Shown here: one piece after another, positions 24,050 to 24,624 of the stretch
How the letters are laid out: each line of letters begins with the position of its first letter
How positions within the stretch are numbered: position 1 is the stretch's first letter
Source of the DNA: Planctomycetaceae bacterium
GTDB taxonomy: Bacteria; Planctomycetota; Planctomycetia; Pirellulales; Pirellulaceae
Length of the DNA stretch: 24,624 nt
Direction of reading: 5' to 3'
Assembly: GCA_005773145.1 (NCBI GenBank)
Contig: SXHS01000291.1
Coordinates: forward strand, 1-24,624
Notes under the pieces: model-generated
Told to the model about the DNA's origin: nothing
Databases searched by the model: none
Seen by the model: only the letters and a program-made list of their open reading frames with translations
Program-made: the position numbers and the translations under genes

Positions 24050-24624
24050 ATGGCCATAACCATTTATTATGACAAAGATGCCGACCTCAACCTACTGAAA
24101 AACAAGACCATTGCCATCTTGGGCTATGGCTCGCAGGGTCACGCCCAGGCACAGAACCTCCGGGATAGTGGTTGCAAAGTCATTGTCGCGCAACGTCCGG
24201 GGAGCCAGAACTATGATCTGGCCGTCAGCCATGGCTTCAAGCCGGTCTCCGTGGAGGAGGCCACCAAGCAGGCGGATCTGATCAACATCCTGCTCCCCGA
24301 TGAGGTGCAGGGCCCCGTGTATCGCGAGCAGGTCCGACCGCACTTGAATGCCGGCAAGATCCTGATGGGATCCCATGGTTTCAATTTCCACTTCGGTCAG
24401 GTCGTCCCCCCCGCCGGTATCGATGCGATGTTGGTGGCCCCCAAGGGACCGGGGCACTTGGTACGCAGCGAGTTCGAAAAAGGGGGGGGCGTTCCCTGCT
24501 TGATCGCCGTGTCCGCCAACGCGAAACCGGAAACTATGAAGCTCGGATTGGCCTACGCCAAAGGCATCGGCGGCACGCGCGCCGGCGTCATCCAGACCAC
24601 CATTGAAGAAGAAACCGAGACCGA
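24050..24624 (+). CDS. ilvC: Ketol-acid reductoisomerase, N-terminal part (truncated by window edge)
   Basis: 191 complete codons are visible and the frame is open to the end of the window. The enzyme converts acetolactate or acetohydroxybutyrate to the dihydroxy acid using NAD(P)H and Mg2+. The Rossmann motif is GYGSQGHA at 25-32, followed by the cofactor loop AQRPGSQNYD (47-56), then LLPDEVQ, SHGFNFHFGQ and VAPKGPGH, all characteristic. Visible catalytic His lies in SHGFN. The second domain, with metal ligands Asp and Glu, only begins at the right edge. ATG 24050 has AGG 12 nt upstream, so the ribosome site is weak. It is the second gene after ilvN, 107 bp downstream, in the valine/isoleucine pathway. 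Confidence 0.96.
   Translation, partial: MAITIYYDKDADLNLLKNKTIAILGYGSQGHAQAQNLRDSGCKVIVAQRPGSQNYDLAVSHGFKPVSVEEATKQADLINILLPDEVQGPVYREQVRPHLNAGKILMGSHGFNFHFGQVVPPAGIDAMLVAPKGPGHLVRSEFEKGGGVPCLIAVSANAKPETMKLGLAYAKGIGGTRAGVIQTTIEEETET

Noticed and set aside
24481..24489. A5G8 homopolymer in ilvC, possible slippage or frameshift site
   Set aside because: The frame reads through as the expected KARI segment EKGGGVPCLIAV, so no shift is needed; the run simply comes from Lys and Gly codons.
1..24624. tRNA, rRNA, CRISPR arrays, insertion sequences or prophage
   Set aside because: Reading both strands, the gaps show no cloverleaf, repeat-spacer pattern, transposase or terminal inverted repeats.

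Overview
The window looks like ordinary chromosome from a member of the Planctomycetota, probably Pirellulales-like (genus not determinable from sequence alone). The reasons are a Tat-exported DUF1501 protein paired with a planctomycete-type cytochrome/DUF1549/DUF1553 protein, a DUF1570 metallopeptidase-like protein, large unassigned secreted or cytosolic proteins, moderately high GC, and many starts with weak or no Shine-Dalgarno. I see no phage, insertion sequence, CRISPR array, rRNA or tRNA.

Layout. (1) 1-1287 (+): end of thymidylate kinase (tmk) and holB, overlapping as TGATG. (2) 1346-5222 (-): DUF1501 protein and its upstream partner PSCyt1/DUF1549/DUF1553, a two-gene unit with its own candidate extended -10 promoter. 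(3) 5376-11551 (-): an unrecognised ~1416-aa protein, a HemW-like radical SAM protein and a Gph-like HAD phosphatase, closely packed. (4) 11864-16021 (+): a beta-propeller (PQQ-like repeat) exported protein, then purH and trpC 11 bp apart. (5) 16063-18557 (-): mutY and an upstream exported protein of unknown function. (6) 18787-21290 (+): DUF1570 protein overlapping a coiled-coil protein by 4 bp. (7) 21343-23057 (-): scpA followed by an RNase Z-like metallo-hydrolase. (8) 23424-24624 (+): ilvN, then ilvC, which runs off the window.

Most named genes are housekeeping: replication (tmk, holB), chromosome segregation (scpA), repair (mutY), purine (purH), tryptophan (trpC), branched-chain amino acid (ilvN, ilvC) and heme-related (hemW) functions. 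There is no obvious self-contained novel system. The best leads are: a MutY whose catalytic Asp position is Glu and whose 8-oxoG-reading FSH loop is VTR; the ~1416-aa alpha-helical protein with a perfect hairpin between its candidate promoter and its start codon; a divergent intergenic region (18558-18786) carrying two palindromes; the GC-rich ilvN upstream region with an 11-bp direct repeat and a palindrome just after a candidate promoter; and the translationally coupled DUF1570/coiled-coil pair. Promoter calls rest on visual matches to sigma70 -35/-10 consensus and are tentative.
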